Shown here one piece after another: positions 39,485-50,400 of a DNA stretch of 64,000 bases. Each line of letters starts with the position of its first letter. Position 1 is the first letter of the stretch. The position numbers were made by a program, and so were the translations under genes. This stretch comes from Aurelia coerulea (taxonomy: Eukaryota > Cnidaria > Scyphozoa > Semaeostomeae > Ulmaridae). The stretch covers positions 15,420,501 through 15,484,500 of the forward strand of contig CM076960.1 in the NCBI GenBank assembly GCA_039566865.1, given 5' to 3'. Below the pieces are notes generated by a model. The model saw nothing but the letters and a program-made list of their open reading frames with translations. It ran no database searches and had not been told where the DNA came from.

Positions 39485-39733
39485 TTAATTGAAAGTTTTT
39501 GTAGAGTTGAATAATCAAGAGTGCTGGGCAAGATTTAAAACATCTTCTTACTGGTACATATACGTATCTTTTTGTTTTTACAGTATTTGAAATAAAATCT
39601 TCAGGTTGAAATTTGCAACCAAGGCACTTTAAAATGTGTAAGTACTGCGAGAACCAATTATTTTTAAAAGCTTTCAGGCCAACGGTTGCAACAAAGGTGT
39701 TCTGAAAATTATATATTTTTGTAATGTTTAGTA

Positions 39734-39891
39734 CAGTAAAATGCCGCATAAAAGAACCTGTGACTTTTGTAACAGGCTGAAATGGTTCCTATACATTTAT
39801 ATGGTCGTTCTCATGAAGACATTGCTTGGTTGGCCAAAAATCAGCCTGGCGGTTCTAATAATCCGCAGGTTCTTTTATGCGGGTTTTACTG
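39734..39891. mobile_element. Small pogo/Tc1-like MITE, TA-flanked
   Basis: 158 bp with ends CAGTAAAATGCCGCATAAAA and TTTTATGCGGGTTTTACTG, the inversion continuing as GAACCTG. TA precedes and follows. CAGT-type termini at TA suit pogo-like elements of the Tc1/mariner group. Confidence 0.75.
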
Positions 39892-40137
39892 TATTTAGTA
39901 AGTTTAGTTATGTAGTTCATGCACTTATTGAGATAATTTTGCATGTTTCTTCTCTTTGGATTATTTTTTAGAGATTCTACATATTGTATTGTACCGTTCT
40001 GTATGTTGGTTTAGTGCACATCTTGCATCAGTTCATCCTGTAGATTTACCTAAAGTCTATTTTGTGAAGGTGGTCTTCTGACAAATTCCTTCCCCACAGC
40101 TCGCGGATCCACAAAATTTGTTATTTCAGTTGTAATA

Positions 40138-40686
40138 GCCGGTGTCCCAAAAAGTACTCCTATTGGAAAATCACCAACATTTGATTACTATGGGTGATCT
40201 TCAAATTTCTAGTAAGTACATCAAAGGCGAAAATATTTATCCATGTGTAGAGTGTAGCTAATCTTGTGACTGGTCTTAAAACTAGTGCATTTAGCTCATT
40301 TTAATGCTGCTTGGTTTTGAAACGTACTGAAAAAAGCTCTGATGATTACCAAATAAATTTGTTTTTGTATAGTAAGTTTGCAGGTTGGTCGCCAATGTCA
40401 GAAAGAAATGCAAACTATCAGTGTAGAATTGCAGGATAATGCAAAATTTCAAAGCAATGTCTCTTAGCAAGATTTATCTTTGTTGCTCAGAATAAGGTTG
40501 ACTCAGAATAAAGGTTTTTCAACTTCTCATTTTACACCTTTAGAATAACAAAAACAAACATTGTATCATCTTCAGATATATTTGGATCATTGACAAAACA
40601 GTTGAAAGAGAAAATTTTACAGTAGGTTTTGTAATTGAAGTTCTGTGATTTTTTAAATGGGAGTACTTTTTCTTGGGACACCCGAT
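40138..40686. mobile_element. TIR element, CCGGTGTCCCAAAAAGTACT family
   Basis: GCCGGTGTCCCAAAAAGTAC on the left is inverted on the right as GTACTTTTTCTTGGGACACC. TA-rich flanks. Interior of about 550 bp without transposase. Confidence 0.7.
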
Positions 40687-40938
40687 AGAACCCATGTTTT
40701 GAGAAATTTTGCACCTTCCAACTCATCCCTACGAGTGTTGCATCTCAAATGAATTTCAAATTTGTGCCCCTTAAATTTCCAAGCTAATTTGTTGGGCTAA
40801 ACTTCCCCTTGGCTTAACTCATCTTGAAATGCTAGTTAATCAAGCAGTGGCCTGTAAAACTAGGGGGTACAGTAATGTCTTTTAATGTTTCTTGAGTTGT
40901 TTCAGTTCTTTTCAAGTTGATTTGTCAAGTGTTATTTT

Positions 40939-41402
40939 CAGGGGTGTCGCCAGCCGAAAAAATCTGGGGTGGTGAAACACGAGGGGGTTCTGGGGGGAAA
41001 ATTATCCTGACCACGCCCTTTAAGACTCTCGGAAAACGTGGGAGACGCCCTTTTTATTATTATGATCTATTTTGATATTTTTGGAAAAGCAATCGTCGCA
41101 AGCAGCACTTTTCGTAACAGAGGGCATTTTTGCACAACGAAAACAGAAAAGTACATGATATATCAATTTACGAGGAAGGAAAAGATATAATTTGAAATTG
41201 AAATTTAAGACTTTCCTCAAAACTTTCAATAACGAAACTTCAAGAGGAAAACCAGTTATCATAAAAGTTCCAAGTCAATATAAATCTACCACTCCCCCCC
41301 CCCCAAAGTTTTTTGAACGGATTTTGAGAAATTAGAAAATCAAGCACTGGGAAAACTGGGGTGGACATGTCCACCCCAGTCCACCCCGTGGTGACGCCAC
41401 TG
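40939..41402. mobile_element. hAT-like MITE with imperfect 8-bp duplication
   Basis: Ends CAGGGGTGTCGCC and GGTGACGCCACTG are inverted. Flanks GTTATTTT (40931-40938) and GTTACTTT (41403-41410) differ at one base. GTGGACATGTCCACCCCAG near the right end is itself palindromic. Confidence 0.65.
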
Positions 41403-41604
41403 GTTACTTTCTATTTTGCATTTCACACCAAGAAATTTCCCAGTAGATTTTGAACCCACATTTATGATTATTCTGTTTTGATTGTCATACATTTGAAAAA
41501 TCAAACAACTGTTTGCAATAGTTTCTCACAGACTGAATTTCAAAACAATAATGAGACATAAGTAGAAGTGCAAAACAATGCACAGGGGCATGGGGAGGGT
41601 GGAC

Positions 41605-41692
41605 CTGCCCCAAGTCTATTTTGTCAAAAAAAGATAAGACTTATTACAGTTGATGAAATAGACTTGGGGCAAGTCTAGGGAGGTGTACCCTC
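41605..41692. repeat. Short hairpin repeat with GACTTGCCCCAAGTC-type palindromic ends
   Basis: GACCTGCCCCAAGTCTATTT and the inverse AAATAGACTTGGGGCAAGTC are spaced by about 35 bases. Each end is also a near-palindrome. Similar pairs occur at 55442-55503 and 56205-56385. Confidence 0.7.
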
Positions 41693-42053
41693 CCCCCCCC
41701 TGACATTCTCAAATTGAAGGAGAGTTCAGGCAAAACTGGATGAAAAATTATTGATGAACTGATTTTTGAAAGTGACTTTATTTTATCACTTATTGCTGAA
41801 ACAAATGAAGAACTCTGATAAGCTAAAAATGTGTTTTATTCAAACTTTGCAAATTGTAGAAAGTTGGGAATTAAAAGAAATATGGAATTTCTTGGCAAAA
41901 ATTTGTTTACACATTTCCCAAAAAAATCTAACTATGCCCCTAAGAATACATAAAGTAAATGGAACAGAAAATCACAAAACATAGAGCACACAGACTCTTT
42001 AACCTCAATCAGCAAATTCATTGCATTCACAAATGAGTGTAAATAAAAATTTA

Positions 42054-43085
42054 TTACAACACAGATTTTGGTCTTTTCACAAACAAATGATGAGCAACAA
42101 TCCACTCATTCCCATCATCATATCCAAAGACCTCTGAGCAGTACATAAAAAACATTCTCCAATTAAAGAGCTGCTGTGGGGCTTCATCCTTACCATACGT
42201 CTTCTCTAAAACATTCAATGCTTTATCTGTGTTTGCATCTAGGTTTGCAAGCCATGCATCAAGCGTCTTGCTATAATGCTTGCCATTTACGTTCCAGTGA
42301 TCCAAAATAATGACATCCTGTTGGAAATAGAGGAACAGATCTGATGATGGCATTGTCCCTCCAGAGAAGAAATGTTTAGCCATCCATTCTGTGTCAGAGC
42401 CTTTCTTTGCATTAAACTCATAAGTAAACTCTTTGTGGCATAGGATTTGCGTGAAAAGTAGGCCATCTGGCTTCAACCATGACGCAACATGCTTCATCAA
42501 AGAATCATAGTTTTTCATGTGTTCAAACATTTCAATGGAGATTATCCTATCAAATCTCTCATCAGTGTCAAAAATATTTGCATCAGCAGTTATGACCTTC
42601 AGCCTGCCATCAAAACCTTTGCTTTTTGCACAACTCTCGATGAAAGCTCTTTGTGTTTTTGAATTAGAGACACTGACTACTTCACATTTTGGGTACTTCT
42701 CTAATAGCCACAATGACGTTACACCCCAACCGCACCCTAAATCCATGACTTTTTGGCCATCAACGACCCTTGCCCTTTCACAAATCAGCTGCAACATGGC
42801 TTCCTCTGCTTCCTGGAGTGTTGTGACACCTGCAGGCCAAAATGCACTGCTATATTTCATCCTCTTGCCGAGACACTCCAAGTAGAAATCTGTTGGCACT
42901 TCATAGTGTTGTTCATTGGCGTCTGTTGTGTGGATTGCAATGGGAGCTGTCCTGAGGTTGGAGATGAATTTTTGTTTGTAGGCCATCTTCTTTTCGACGT
43001 CCCCTCCACATCTCAGCTTTTCTAGCCATACCTGAAGGTTCTGGCGAACAGTGTCTCGAAGAGCACTGTCTCCCATTCTGCACAA
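42054..43085 (-). CDS. SAM-dependent methyltransferase, CFAS/coclaurine N-methyltransferase-like
   Basis: A 343-residue intronless gene. Residues 57-83 (NEQHYEVPTDFY...YSSAFW) match the start of the cyclopropane-fatty-acid-synthase fold. Motif I is VMDLGCGWG (113-121), and SIEMFEHM (183-190) is the acidic/EHM motif. Residues 236-285 (AKHFFSGGTMPSSDLFLYFQ, later WNVNGKHYSKTLDAWL) follow closely the plant (S)-coclaurine N-methyltransferase type, and FNWRMFFMYCSEVF lies near the C-terminus. Length suits CNMT-type enzymes. There is no signal peptide, so it is presumably cytosolic. Homologues exist in several invertebrates; substrates there are not established, and an amine N-methylation is only a guess. 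A second ATG three codons on (MGDSALRD) is an equally possible start. It is divergent to MOB1 with 1.35 kb between starts. Confidence 0.85.
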   Translation of the reverse strand: MCRMGDSALRDTVRQNLQVWLEKLRCGGDVEKKMAYKQKFISNLRTAPIAIHTTDANEQHYEVPTDFYLECLGKRMKYSSAFWPAGVTTLQEAEEAMLQLICERARVVDGQKVMDLGCGWGVTSLWLLEKYPKCEVVSVSNSKTQRAFIESCAKSKGFDGRLKVITADANIFDTDERFDRIISIEMFEHMKNYDSLMKHVASWLKPDGLLFTQILCHKEFTYEFNAKKGSDTEWMAKHFFSGGTMPSSDLFLYFQQDVIILDHWNVNGKHYSKTLDAWLANLDANTDKALNVLEKTYGKDEAPQQLFNWRMFFMYCSEVFGYDDGNEWIVAHHLFVKRPKSVL

Positions 43086-44430
43086 ATTCTCTAATTTTTG
43101 TCAAATTTCGCAACTAATTTTGGAGAAGAACTTGATAAGTTGACACTTCAACTTCAAAAAGACTTTATTTCTTGGACTTTGATTTCTGTTTTGATTGTTA
43201 TTTGCAGAGACTCATTTTGAATACGAGATTATTATCGGTTTCATGGGCCATAGGAAACTTTCGATTGCTTTCCATCTATCAAGCACCAGTAAAAACCAGC
43301 ATGAGAGAACAGAGCTTCACTTACCGAAATTCAGGCCGGGGAGGTTCTCAATCCGCACTTTCTTTCATTCTAGTTTTTACTATATCTATTGCCAGAAAAC
43401 AAACAGGATACATGTGATACGCAGTGACGGGGTTGTGCCATTTTGACTTGTGAAATCACACCCTAAAATGTACAAATTATCGATTTTCCGAAAACCATAC
43501 CCCAAAATTTACGTACCATTCAAAATATAAAAGATTGTAAAACAAAACTAAATCCGTAATGTTTGTCAAGTACATGAAATTAGATCAAATTTAAAACCCT
43601 GAAGAGTTATTCTTTGAAACGATACCCCAAAATGTATGCTTACTTGTGATCTTATAAAAAACAACACCCTAAAATGTATTTTTCGCCTGAAAAAAGGGAC
43701 CCCAAAAAATGGCACATCACACCCCGTACGTTGTTTCACATGGCCATGGCAGCCGTGTTTTGCACAGCTTGATGGCCGAAGAACTGTTCAAGACGAATAA
43801 AGAGAAATTATCTCAACTGATTAGATTTTAGGGGGCTTTTGGGAGCTTCGAGCTTTTAGGGGGTTCAAAGTTGCAAATTTCCACGCATGCGCAATGATAT
43901 ATTCGCTCGCATTTATGTGGGGGACTGCGGATGGAAAAGGGAAAGAAACGGATGTGGAAAGCACTTCCTTGAAATAGAATTAATTTTCAAGGCCAAGACA
44001 CTTGATAAAGTCCAATACATGGATACATCGTTCTAGCAGAATCTTAATCTCGTTATCTGTAGTCATATCCTTCTCAGTTATTCAGTTTGACCGACGTAAT
44101 TGACTTGCAATTGCTGCTAGATTTCGATGGCCTACGACGGGAGATGAGTGCCTAACTTGAGATCAACATTCAGCAGATAAAGCACCTCACAGATTATCGA
44201 TACACATTCTTTCTCCGCTTCAACGAAGAACGTAATCGTTTCTTTTCTCTCTGTTACTAAACTTGCCATTGTGGAGCACCCTTTGACGAGATCAGTGGAA
44301 AAAGGAAAGACAGGAAATATAGAAGCATCCCGAAAAGGTGGAGGAACGATTTCGCAATTCCTCCCTCGTAAAAACAAGCTGAGGCTGTTTCCTATGACGT
44401 TGCTGTGAAGTTTATTCGCAAAGATACAAA
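43086..44430. other. Divergent intergenic region CNMT-like/MOB1
   Basis: It must hold the promoters of both flanking genes, but no core element is convincing. 43424-43728 is a decayed repeat: GACGGGGTTGTGCCATTTT on the left and AAAATGGCACATCACACCCC on the right are inverted, with recurring ACCCCAAAATGTA inside. Confidence 0.55.
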
Positions 44431-44444
44431 ATGAGTTTCCTCTT
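44431..44444 (+). CDS. MOB1: MOB1 exon 1, 14 coding bases
   Basis: ATGAGTTTCCTCTT followed by donor GTAAGT encodes MSFL plus two bases of Phe. It joins T of exon 2 to give MSFLFGGK, matching the MSFLF start of MOB1 in other animals. Unspliced, the frame would hit a stop at once (TTG TAA). Confidence 0.9.
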
Positions 44445-47400
44445 GTAAGTATCGAAACGGCAAGACAGCTTTAAATTGTGCTGGTTGTTTGATTAGATAG
44501 TAAAATGAAAATGCAGCCCCAAGAATAGATTTTCAATAATCGGAAATGACTGCTTTCAAGAATAGGCCTTTTATGAAAATCTGTCACTGCTACTTTCAGT
44601 TCAGGGCCTTTTCAGAGACCTGATATTGTGATAAGAAATATGGTTGTGTGGACTGATCTTTACTGATGTGGCTGTACACCCAGCAAAGTCATAATGTGGA
44701 TAAGCTTCAGAGTCAGTTTAAAACCTTGCTAAATTTGTAGGACAGGATAAGGTAATAATATAAACTTGATTATTTTCAGATATTCAGAAAAAAGACATTG
44801 ATTTGTTGACACATATTGCTACTTTTGTGCTAATGTCTCATTCAATTCCTACCCTGACCACCCCCCCCCCAGGACACCACCGGGCAGTTGCTCAAAAAAT
44901 ATTCCTGGCCCCCAGGCATTTGACCGTAAATTTTCCCTGGCCCCCAGGCATGTGACCAAGGAATTTTTGTTGACCCCCGGGCTGCCCCAGGGAGGATGGT
45001 CAGGGTAGGAATTGAACGAGACATAATTCAGCTATCATTTTGATGCCTCAACCCCCACCCCCAGCCTATAGGATAGGCAGGGCTAATGTGGGGTCATTTG
45101 CATTTTTCTTGAATGAAAATGCCAGTGATATCCCTACCTATTGGGGTAATGCTCTTCTGCAAATGGGAGGCAATAGACCCATATTTCTTTCATTTTCTTA
45201 TATACACGGTCTAAAATTGTGCAATATTTAACGAAACATATTTACAAAGACAATACCATAGAGAGCATTTTGACCTTGACCAAATAAGAACTTTTGGTCT
45301 CCTATTAGGGAGAACCTGTTTAAATCAAAATATGATACACATATGGCCCTGCTTGCATCTGTGACGCATTATGCCTTGCAGACAGACAAATTTCCTGGTA
45401 TTTTCTGTTTTCATCAGATTAGTAGCAGCAACCACAAAGGAAAAACAAAATCTACTTTTGATTCAACATGTTAGACATTTTAAAATGTGTTTCAACATGC
45501 GGACACTCTTTTTAGAGTGGAAAATGATGCTACTGCAAATGCTCCATTTAAAATCTGCAGGAGCAGCAAATCATCACAGGCAGCCCTGGTATCCAGGGTG
45601 TAATTTTCTTTGGATTGGAGGCGAATAGCCCTGCAACAGCCCCATCTATCCCAGGGTGGAGGGGGTCTAGGCATAAAATGATAGCTGGATAAGGTTAAAG
45701 GAAATGAGGGCAAATCACTGCAAAAATGTACAGTACAATTCCTAAGTCTTAGAAAATCTAGAAGATCTCAAAAGTCTCAACAGAATCTTGAAAATCCCAA
45801 AGAAAATTCTAAAAAGCACTTTCAACAAACACATGGTGTACATTTTCAAAAAAGTCTGAACATTCTCTGAAAGTCTCAAAAATCGTTTAAATCCTCAAAG
45901 ATCTTGTAAAATCTTAGAAACCATGCAGAATCTCCAAAATCTCTGAAAATCTCAGAAAATCTGAAAATCTCAAATATCCAAAAATCTTAAAAATTCTTTG
46001 AATATCTTTAAAATCCAAAAATCTTGTATACAGTTTCAGAGTGATTTCCCTTCAGAAGGAAATTGGCAGAGTTAAACATACAGTATATAGCTGATAAAAC
46101 TCTAACTGTGGAGTGTCCACTCACCTGTGAAAATTCATTCGCACAGAAAAATTCCAAACTTTGCAGTTTATTTTGCCAGAGTTGTGGTCAGCGAGCATTC
46201 TCATATATCTGTAAAATTTTTGCCAATTCAATATAATTTATTTGTCATAATTGTGAATAGGGTTTTACTCTTATATGTAGATTAATTTGTAATATTTTAT
46301 GCATGGCCCCCTAAAAAGCAGTCTTCGTGACTGATGGGGCAACTGTGGTTAGAGAATTCAAAATAAAATGAAATGTAAAAAATTCAATCCTTATAGTGGT
46401 GGCAAATCAACCAAGACATTCAAACCTCGAAAGAGTATTCCAGAAGGAACACATCAGTATGATTTATTGAAACATGCTGAAGCAACATTGGGGTCCGGAA
46501 ATTTAAGACTTGCTGTTATGCTTCCGGAAGGTGAAGATCTAAATGAATGGGTTGCAGTGAATTGTGAGTAATGACATTTTCCAGTTCAGTTTTGTAATTT
46601 AGAAGTTCCACTTGATGCAATCCAACATTTAACTACAGCAAGCGGTGCAGCAAAGAAAATATCAAATGGCAAACAAACTGGAATAGGGACCAAAATAAAC
46701 AGGAATCATATGGTAGGGGATTTGTTAAGGACAACCTCGGTCAGTAATAGACCAATTTAGAAGACAGCACCCACTGTTGTTTCGTTGTGCCATCAGTTAG
46801 TAATTTTGTTGTTGTTTTTTGTACGGTCAAAAACTGTATTTTCCATTTGAAAATTTACCATAATAAATATTATCAATTCTACCAAATATACCGTAAGGCA
46901 ATGGTAGGGAAAAGTGTGATGTTAAGGTGACGTAATTCTGTCAGGGTTGCATCAAGGGCATTGAGCCGGCCTGTGTTTGGGACATTGAGTCGCGTGGGCT
47001 AGACATTATACAGGTTTCATCACCACACTGATCTGGATGTTCATGAAACAGGCTTGCTGTGAGCCTGTGTCGGGATAGCTCAGTCACTAAGTTTGAACCT
47101 CACTCTCATCACACTTTTTTCCATTTGTCCATTTGTCGAAAATTTACCAAAATAAATGTTATCAATTCTACCAAATATAAAAATGAAGTGTTCAATCATT
47201 TACCATGCATGTGAGTCTTGAGTTCAGCCATTTCTAATTGCTAAACTCTTTCTCCTTCAGCTGTTGACTTCTTCAACCAAATCAATATGCTTTATGGCAC
47301 AATTACAGAGTACTGCACTTCAGAATCTTGCCCTGTAATGTCAGCTGGACCAAAGTAAGTCTCGCATATTGTAAAATCCTGCCCTTAAGAAACCACTATA

Positions 47401-50400
47401 CATGAAAGACCCGGAATTTTTGTTAGAGCCATTGGAAAATGACAGGGTGATTGAGGGAGAACAATAGGCTGATGTAAAAAAGTGAGTTTATTGAAGGTAG
47501 GACCTTACTGTTGTATTTGTTTATACTGGGTGAGTCAGAAAAGTGCCTGCTCTTTGAAAGGCTACTGCTCCCTGAATATACAAGCAATGACATTTTGCAG
47601 TATCCGATTATATATAATAGCTATATCCGCATAGAAAAACTAAAATTAGTTCTTTTCTGCTTTAGCAGCAACATAAATGTCGTTAACAAGTGCTGTCCAA
47701 GTTTGCCTCTCTTGCGCTAGTGTTCTTAAGCTTTCGAGATCATTTGTCGATTTGAACTGGGTTATGCTGCTATATCTATTTTTGAACGTGTTATGTTTCT
47801 TCAGCATAATTATGTCGTTGTGTAATGAAACTGGCAATGTAATTATTGGTCTTCCGCGAAACTTCTTTGCATTTGATTTTTCAAAATAGTAATTCATTGC
47901 TTTCTGCGCTGGTGTTTCCGATTGAATAGCCACCATGTTCAATTATTTTTAGAATTTTTCCTGGCTGAAATTGGTCACTTCGTCTCCGGTCAGAATTTAC
48001 AAGGGATTTTCTTGAGAAAGTTCCTTGAGGAGCCTTTAGAAATGTACTGAAATCCCTGGCAAGTTTCCCCAATATTTTTACCTTACAGCAATGACTTGAA
48101 CAGGCTTCAGCACATGCTATCCTCTTTGGAGGATGAAAAAGTCTTCCCCCTAGTGTGAAGGATTTATTTAGGAGGTTTCCATTCACCCAAGAGGACAAAA
48201 TACAGTACATGAATACATGTAAGCGCCATTGTTGTTAGGAAGGAAACCAAGGAAAATTTGCTTGTTTTTTCACTTGTTTTTAAAAGGGGCTTTCTACATT
48301 AAATCTCCCATATATATCCATGGGAAGGAATGACCCATTATAGCCAGGTAAATTACTGAATCAAATTGAACTTGTTGGGAATGAAATAAGACAGTTTTCA
48401 ATATTATTGCTTTGATATTCAAGGAGCAGTATTTTCTCAAACGCTGGGCCCTTTTTTACTTACCCAGTAGAGCATCAGGGTTGAGGCAGTTACACGGTCG
48501 AAAGTTGTCAAGACAACGCCATAGCCTCGCTTCTGAGGGCATAGATAAATGAGTGCCTGGTCATCTCAATTTTTATGTAAAATTCCACAAGTCCCAGTTT
48601 TAGCAAAAAATGTTCTTGTTGTTGTCATTGTTGTTGTTGCAATAATCGGGACTATGTCGTGAGTCTAATTGACCATTTCTCATTGCATTCAGGTTTGAAT
48701 ACTTATGGGCAGATGGAACAAATGTAAAGAAACCAATCAAATGTACTGCCCCAAAATACATTGATTATTTGATGACATGGGTACAGGAACAATTGGATAA
48801 TGAGACCCTGTTTCCTTCCAAAATTGGTAAGTATTTCCCAAGTCCATATCTCTGCTCTGGTTTCCCAACATGATGTAAAGGGGTTTGCCAAAATTGTGCA
48901 AACAAGAATTATTGACTGATTGTAGTCACCTGTACAAAAATACAAGGCCAGGTAATAGCCATGTACAAGCCTTGTAGTTATGGCCTTGTAACCCTGTTCT
49001 AGCCTAGAAAGGCCTTGCTGTAACCTTGTAAATGGCTCGACCTTGTATTTTTGTACAGGCAATTACTACCATTGATTTGTAGCAGAAAGACGAAAGGCAA
49101 ATTTCTATTAATGTGAACCGTAAGGATTGTTTCATGAGATTGCCAATGAACGGCAGGAAAATCAGCCTTCATTTGTTCGCGCCATCACTGTTGAGACAAT
49201 AGAAATTGAAATGGGAATTGAGGATCTATGAAATCGTGTAACTTTTCACTGCCGATTGCTCAAAATTCAACGAACTATGGCAACGGGCCTGTAGGTGTGA
49301 AAAAGTGAATTACCCATGCTCGAAATGCGGCAATCACTGTGACTCGCTTTAATGGAGATTTGGTGTAACTTAGGTGCAGAAGTTAGTGTCGCTAAAATGG
49401 GTCATATCTTTCCAGACTTACTAGGGGCGCTTTACTTGGAGGTTACTTTCTGATTATGCTGCAATGAGGATTGGAGATTTAAACACACAATTGTCTTTGT
49501 TTTAGCATAAAAACAAAGGAGCTTGATCATCCCATAGACAGAAACACCATAGTAAGCCACATACCATAAAAGCCCCAGGGGGGCTTATTTGATTTCAGAG
49601 ACTCCACAGGGGGCTTAAAAGAGAGGGGGCTTATTCGCAAAGTCTGATGACAAGGATATAAGTGATAGCTTTTTAGTTCTTTTACCCCATATTTTACGGA
49701 ATCAACATAGAATTTTAAGAACAAAGGACACAATTTTGACACAGCTTTTATCCAAAACTATATCAAAATTAACATGCAAAGTATCATCTTTTCTGGAATT
49801 GCAGAGTTCTTTAAGTTTGTTTGTTTCTTTGTTTTTATCAATCTAAAATCTAAAAAACAACAAGCAAACACAAGATACTGTGGCATTTGTAGTGAGGAAA
49901 GATGCGAGGTCACCGGGTCCTCACTACAAATGCCACTTACAATGTTCTGAGAAATATCAACGATAAATTGATATATAAAAAACAAAACAAAAATAAAAAA
50001 CAAAAAAATCAATATACACACTAAAGCAAGACAAAGTAAAGACTTCTTTTGTTTCATGAAGGGATTTGTGAAAGGAAATATCTAAAGCTTTGACAAGGAT
50101 TAAAATTGCCAGTAATGCTCAAGAAAACGTCAGTTTCGAAGGTCTACCGTATCCATATCAGGGAGCGCCGAAGGAGCGCCGAAAATGCATGATCCATATG
50201 GTACCGGGTGCGCCAAAATAGACTATGCACGTTTGGCAGGCCACAATAAATCGTACACTGGGCCGATTTTGAAGATTTAGGGCTCAATCTTTAGCAGAAA
50301 GCCTGAATTAGATTCTAGGACTTTTTGCAATTTTTTCCGTTTTCATTTTTAAGAGCCAGAAGCGAGTTTCTTAAAATGTTGATTTGCGAAAGCATTGAAA

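Noticed and set aside
39360..39749. 129-codon minus-strand frame with VLGGVFAPPP
   Set aside because: This peptide is a by-product of the C/G-rich end of a piggyBac-like MITE.
42517..43025. Plus-strand frames of 122 and 90 codons
   Set aside because: They are antisense to the conserved methyltransferase.
46368..46396. ATG at 46368 as MOB1 start
   Set aside because: It lies in intron sequence before the acceptor; the spliced 14-base exon at 44431 restores the conserved MSFLF N-terminus.
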